From the NCBI GenBank assembly GCA_009746045.1, contig RPFO01001006.1:12501-76500 (forward strand): a DNA stretch of 64,000 nucleotides, in the 5' to 3' direction. How positions within the stretch are numbered: position 1 is the first letter of the stretch; each line of letters opens with the position of its first letter. The DNA comes from Mesostigma viride (taxonomy: Eukaryota > Streptophyta > Mesostigmatophyceae > Mesostigmatales > Mesostigmataceae). Of this stretch, positions 59,481 through 64,000 are shown in pieces. The position numbers and the translations under genes were made by a program. Under the pieces are notes generated by a model. It worked only from the letters and a program-made list of their open reading frames with translations. It had not been told where the DNA came from and ran no database searches.

Positions 59481-62400
59481 ATCATCGTTATCACTATCAG
59501 CAGCAGCATTGTCGTCGTCGCATAGGGATGCTCACCAGAAAGTGTCGAACACGGAACATCAACTACCCGTTCTGCCTGTCCCCAGTTACAACACGGTCAT
59601 CGGCATGTTCAAGCACGCTTCAGATTTCCACTCTAAATCTGAACCATTGTACCGGGGATACACATCACCGAGTATAAACAATCTCCTGGTACAACACAGC
59701 CGTTCAATCACTCGCTGTTTCGAAATCTGAACAATTGTAAAACTTTGGGTATAAGCATCGGCATACAAGTCTCATTCCCCTGGTAAAAAACACAGCCCTT
59801 AACGCGTTCAATCACTTACCTGGCTGCCACCAACCATTCCAAAACCTGAACCCATCATACGCTGTAAACCTCGCTCCCTAGGTACAACACGGTCATCAAC
59901 GCATTCAAGGGCATGGCCGAGAGCAACCCGAAGCTGCACCAGATCGGATTCCGCGACAAGGCCTGGAGTGTGAACAAGCTCGCGCAGGTCTGCCGACGCC
60001 ACGGTCTCGGTGACGTGTGCGTGGGCGTGCTGAACAAGATGTACGGCTTCCTCACCATGGAGGTGCAGGTGCGTTGTCCCCTTATTTTTATTTTTTTTTC
60101 TTTACAGCTTAATTTGTTTAATTACCCCCTTATTTTATGTTTTTCTTCATAAGTTATTTTTTCACTGCCCCCTTATATTATTTCTTCTTAACAAGTGTAG
60201 TTTTTGTTTCGTTGTCCCCTTCTTTTTTTTTTCCCCACCTAGCAAAGTTGTATGTATGCTCAACAAGATGTACAGCTCCCTGATCTTGAAGATGCCATGT
60301 GGGAATGCAGTGTGGCTAACTGCGGGACGACCTTCACTGGTTAACACGAGTCATCATGAATGCGTGACCACCTTACTCGTCTTCCCTCTATGTGTTCTCC
60401 CTCTTCCTCTTCTTCTCGCCCCTGTCTCTCTCCCCTCCCCATTTTTCCTCCCCTCCCCCCCCAAACCCTTTGTCATTCTCACATACCCCTTACCCTTATG
60501 CTCACATACCCCCCACATACCCCTTACCCTTATGCTCACATACCCCCCACATACCCCTTACCCTTATTCTCACATACCCCCCACATACCCCTTACCCTTA
60601 TTCTCACATACCCCCCACATACCCCTAACCCTTATCCTCACATACCCCCCACATACCCCTTACCCTTATGCTCACATACCCCCCACATACCCCTTACCCT
60701 GTTCCTTCCCGCCCACCCTCAGGAGGCATTCAACAAAATCCGCGAGCAGGCGCACGCATACCTGGACATGAAGGGGGAGCTCGTCTCAGGCGTGAACCTG
60801 ATCAACACGACCAACCTGGAGTACTTCCCAACCGAGCACAAGTCGGAGATGTTCCGCCTCAAGGGCAAGTTCCTGCAGCGCATGGGGGACGGCGATGCGG
60901 CCAACGCCGCCTTCTCCTCCTCGATCAGCCTGCAGAAGTTCAACCCGGAGGGCTGGTGCAGCTGGGCTGAGTTCTGCGACCGCATGTATGCGGAGAAGGG
61001 AGAGGCCACGTGGCTCGAGTACGCGGTCATGTGCTACCTCAAGGTGCGCTATAATTAGCTCCCGTGCTACATCAAGGTGCACTATGCATATGTTAAGAGC
61101 AGAAGCTTGGATTCTTTTTTGCTACCTCATGGTGCTGGCCGTGAGTGATTATCTGTTTATAGGGTAATACAGGTAATCATATACATCCTAATTCATTATG
61201 ATGGTATGCGGAGCTGGCAGGGGGATTAAACCAAAGAATATGAAAGTGTGCGAGAACTACGATTAGTTTTTAGGTTTTATGCTTGGCTCATGGTGGACTC
61301 ATATTATAGGAATTTGAACTAGCCTACTGTGGAGAGTGCGTTCGCCAGCTGTCCTCGCCTCATTCGCTCCGTGGGTCTGGACACTCCTGGGGGTCTTGAC
61401 GCCGTGAGCTGCCTCTGTCCCGGCATTCGTTTGTGCTTCCGCTTGGTCTGCCTCCTCTCTGCGACCTCTCTGCGTCCTCGCACTATGATCTGCCTTGGGC
61501 ATCGGCAGAGCATAGCGTGCCGCTTGGGCCGTGTGCACTTCCTTTTCATTGTCGTGATAACACTCGTGAACATGACAAATGGCATGTGCCTGCTCGCGTC
61601 CTCGGCAGAGCATCGAGTGCGGGAGCCCCACCGGGCGCATGTACATTGCGCGCCTGCTCTACCTCCTCAGCTTTGACAACGCGGAGGGGACCGTCGGGCG
61701 CACGCTTGACAAGTGGGTGGCCCCGCTGGCAACCGCCACCGCAGCAGTGGCAATCGCTAGCGGCATCTTGGTCCACGTACTCTTCAGTGGCCAGCATCGT
61801 GACCTGGTTGGCTTTCTTGGACAAGGGGGTGGCGCCGCTAGCTTTCCAGTTTTTAAATTTCTTAGATTTTTTTCTGAATGAAAGTGGGCGCTTTGTTTAT
61901 CCACATACTTCATCCAGTACACACGCACAGCTTTCTCATGAACTGTCGGACGAGTGGTTTTCTGTCTCACGAGCTGCTTTCAGTGTCACAATCAGACTAT
62001 CGGTGTCACGAGTGGTTTTGTCTTTGGGAGTCATGGTGCTTAAGGTTTGGTTCATTAATCGTGTTTTTGGCAGTAAAGTCACAGCTGTGTTGAATAATAC
62101 TTTCTTTTTCCTGGCTGTCATCCCTTCCCTTCCCCCTTTCCCCTTTCCCCTTCTGTTATCCCCCTTTCCCCTTCCTCCTTTCCTATTCGTTTCTCTTCCC
62201 CATCCCTCCCTTCCCGTTTCCCTGCACCTCTTTCTTGTAGGAAACTGACCTGCACCTTCTCCTCTCTCTTCCCCCAGAATATGACCCCTTCCCTGTCACT
62301 GCCCCCCGCCCGCTACCCCTCCCCCACCCCCAGGTTTGTGGGCCAGATCCCCCTGTGGGTGTGGATCCCCTGGATACCTCAGCTGCTCCAATCTCTCCAG

Positions 62401-63633
62401 CGCTCCGAGTGCGTGCACGTGAAGCCCATCGTCCTCAAGCTGGCGCTCCAGTTCCCCCAGGCCTTATACTACCAGCTGCGCACCTACCTGCTCGAGCGAC
62501 GCGACATGACGGGGCGCGCCGTTGAGATGGCCCAGCGCGCCGCCGCCATGGCCGCGCGCCAGCAGCAACAACAGCAACAGCAGCCATCTCCGATGCCACA
62601 GCAACAGGCCGGGCAACCGGGTGCCATCCCCACTACACCGGGAGGGCCGATGACCCCCGGAGGAGTTGCCACAGGACCCTTGCCCGGCCAGCCGCAGACA
62701 CCCGGACAGACACCAAGGCCCGCAGGCGCGCCAGCACAGGCAGCCGGGGCGCCCCAGCAGGGTGGTCAGCCCCGGCCACCCCAACCAGGCCAGATGATGC
62801 CTCCGCAGGCCGTCCCCCAGTCGCCAGGTGGCCCAGCTGGGGCGGTTACATCAGCCAGCATGGCACCCCAGCCAGGTGGCGGGGCAGCCAAGCCTGGCCA
62901 GGTGCCACCACAGCAAGCGACGGGTCAGCAGCCGCAGCAGCAGCCAGCACAGCAACAGCAACAACAACAGCAACAGGCCCGTGCCGGACAGCCCGGCGGC
63001 GCGCCCTCGCAAGCCCAGCTTCTGGCGGTCCCCGTGCCCGGGCTACCGCAGCTGCAGCAGCTCAAGCCTCCCGCCGCCTCCGGAAACACCCAGCCCGGCC
63101 AGGGGGTGGCAGGCGCTCCCGGGTCAGGGGCCCCCACAGGTGGCCCCGTCTCGCAGCAGCAGCAGCAGCAAGCAGCGGCGGCGGCGGCGGCGGCGGCGCG
63201 GGCGCGACAAGCCGGGCAGCCAGCACCCCAGGGTGCCCCGGGTGCAGGCCCGCACGGCGCCCCGCCAGGGGCCCAGGCGCTGGCACAGGCCGGTGCGGCT
63301 GCCAGCATGAACAGCGCGAGCAACCCTTACTCCCCACTGGCCTCGTTCGAGGTCTCCAAGGCCCTCATGGAGGCGCTCCGTACCAAGCATGTGAGCCTTG
63401 CGGGCGAGCTTGAGACGATCCTCACTGAGGTGGGCAGCCGGTTCGTCCCCCTGCCGGAGGAGAGGCTGTTAGCGGTTCTGTACGCGCTGCTGCACCGGTG
63501 CTACAAGTTCATCACCGCAACGGGCGAGCCGGTCCCGCCCAACTTCAAGAAGGAGCTGGCGAGCGTGTGCAACGCGTGCTTCTCGTCCGACAGCGTCACC
63601 AAGCACGGCCACTTTGTGCGCGCGTACAAGCAG
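37444..63633 (+). CDS. TRRAP/TRA1: Tra1/TRRAP, PIKK-family scaffold of SAGA/NuA4 (19 exons, 3' end beyond window)
   Basis: Known role: catalytically dead PI3K-like giant that binds activators and scaffolds SAGA and NuA4 histone acetyltransferase complexes in the nucleus. Exons: 37444-42576, 43606-44151, 44752-45233, 45780-46905, 47603-48934, 49817-51465 region (ends 51463), 51774-51858, 53553-53625, 54273-54846, 55139-55300, 55934-56046, 56433-56658, 57165-57245, 57986-58185, 58775-58936, 59882-60068, 60723-61043, 61609-61712, 62334-63633. All phases join without a stop, giving 4,618 codons. The start is the ATG at 37444, opening MSPIS as in plant Tra1. Residues 1-~3400 are HEAT-like helices. 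From exon 8 the FAT region matches plant Tra1 closely, e.g. AELYRKLNEEDM, LCLWEEQW, IREQAHAYLDMKGEL, STNLEYFP-like and ALYYQLRTYLLERRD. The kinase-like and FATC domains should lie beyond 64000. Length is inflated by G/A/P/Q-rich inserts. Introns carry decayed copies of exon edges. Donors are GTGGGT, GTGAGT, GTGCGT or GTACGT; acceptors are CAG, or TAG before exons 6 and 16. Confidence 0.96.
45265..45292 (+). repeat. Poly-G run in Tra1/TRRAP intron 3
   Basis: About 25 consecutive G. The exact length is doubtful in any assembly. Confidence 0.8.
47082..47290 (+). repeat. 22 bp minisatellite in Tra1/TRRAP intron 4
   Basis: Eight to nine units of CCTTGCTTACGAAGGAGTGT plus GA, with one or two variants per unit (ACTAAGG, ACTAGGG, GTGCGA). 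Confidence 0.92.
52426..53186. repeat. Large inverted repeat (arms ~374 bp, 12 nt loop) in Tra1/TRRAP intron 7
   Basis: Left arm 52426-52799 and right arm 52812-53186 are about 96% complementary. Both arms carry the same ~115-codon open frame (GMIRGRGRGRGRPSNRRQSD, EDTPTWPEDDADRRRRKASN) reading inward. The differences between the arms are almost all amino-acid changing, so the frame is unlikely to be maintained as protein. The flanks have imperfect tandem GCGTGCTTACTATAC words on both sides in the same orientation. Confidence 0.9.
53931..54042 (+). repeat. (CA)n dinucleotide repeat in Tra1/TRRAP intron 8
   Basis: About 110 bp of CA with two single-base interruptions. Confidence 0.97.
59455..59520 (+). 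repeat. CGT/CGG trinucleotide repeat in Tra1/TRRAP intron 15
   Basis: CGTCATAATCGTCATAATCG, then CGTCGTCGGCGGCGGCGG-type repeats, then ATC/AGC triplets. Confidence 0.85.
60478..60715 (+). repeat. 34 bp minisatellite in Tra1/TRRAP intron 16
   Basis: Six to seven units built on CTTACCCTTATGCTCACATA and CCCCCCACATACCC. The last unit ends 10 bp before the acceptor of exon 17 and so forms its pyrimidine-rich tract. Confidence 0.92.
62334..63633 (+). CDS. TRRAP/TRA1: Tra1/TRRAP exon 19: end of FAT repeats, Q/P/A-rich linker, conserved pre-kinase block
   Basis: Exon of 433 codons. It opens with the last tryptophan-rich FAT helices (PLWVWIPWIPQLLQSLQ) and LRTYLLERRD. About 280 residues of Q, P, G and A runs follow, including polyglutamine and polyalanine stretches. 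It closes with the conserved block around EALRTKHVSLAGELE, EVGSRFVPLPEERLLA and LLHRCYKF, which in plants precedes the kinase-like domain. The donor is CAG/GTGCGT at 63634. Nothing between 63634 and 64000 looks like the next exon. Confidence 0.93.
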
Positions 63634-64000
63634 GTGCGTTGGGGGGTGCGGGGGAATAGGTACAGTAATGCCAATCGTTTACTAAAATGTTGGGCTGAGT
63701 AGAAATAACTGACAGCGGCGGCTTTTGTGGTGGCCGGCTGCGGGCGCCAGGTGCATTGCCATCAGTTCGAGACGAGCCTTGACAGGTACCGGATCTTGTG
63801 GGAAGCCTAAGATCTGTATGTGTGTTTTCACTGGTCATCTGCTTGAAATTGTTCGATTGACAATAGTGGTATGGTACTATTTACTGTACACGAAAAGGTG
63901 GTTGCGTTGCAAGGCCTCTCACGCTTGCCGTGTGGCCTTCTGTCCTGCGCACTTCAAGCCAGGCACTCGTTAGAGCCGATTCCATCATATGGGCGGCGAA
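63634..64000 (+). other. Start of Tra1/TRRAP intron 19
   Basis: Follows the donor at 63634. No recognisable next exon before the window ends. Confidence 0.7.

Overview
This is a nuclear window from a eukaryote, most likely a green alga or another member of the plant lineage. Four multi-exon host genes can be reconstructed. Two of them, a Tra1/TRRAP and a chloroplast-type GNAT acetyltransferase, match plant versions of their families closely. Introns are GT-AG with GC-rich donors (GTGGGT, GTGAGT, GTGCGT), plus one GC-AG intron. Exons are GC-rich, with long G/A/P/Q-rich insertions. Clade is inferred from remembered family sequences, not from a search. No prokaryotic, organellar, CRISPR or tRNA features were found.

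Layout. 1-19 kb is repeat-dominated: GGAG/GGGC/GGAC/GGAT microsatellites (including a 2.3 kb block at 12.4-14.7 kb), a broken LINE ORF1 (minus, ~0.9-2.0 kb), a broken LINE reverse transcriptase (plus, 6.4-8.6 kb) interrupted by a 480 bp CACTA-like DNA element, and several low-confidence ORFs. 19.6-23.1 kb holds a GNAT gene (plus), with a TA-flanked MITE in its last intron. 23.5-25.7 kb is a second LINE relic (minus). 26.4-26.8 kb is another microsatellite. 27.1-28.7 kb is COX19 (minus, 3 exons). 31 kb holds MITE material. 32.1-35.5 kb is a three-finger CCCH protein (minus, N-terminus not found). 36.8-37.0 kb is a TA-flanked MITE. 37.4 kb to the right edge is Tra1/TRRAP (plus): 19 exons and 4,618 codons in the window, running off the edge before the kinase-like and FATC domains.

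The host genes do not form an obvious pathway: Tra1/TRRAP is the scaffold of histone acetyltransferase complexes, COX19 acts in mitochondrial copper/cytochrome oxidase assembly, GNAT is a probable plastid acetyltransferase, and the CCCH protein is a probable RNA-binding nuclear protein.

Two unexpected structures stand out. (1) At most splice junctions of three independent genes, the exon edge together with its splice site is repeated one to four times, in decayed form, inside the neighbouring intron. (2) A tiny insertion family ending in GTTGTCTCCTTG is scattered through the window. Its copies share one end, vary in length from 9 nt to over 100 nt, and several are flanked by direct repeats. 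One is supported by comparison with an uninterrupted LINE paralogue.
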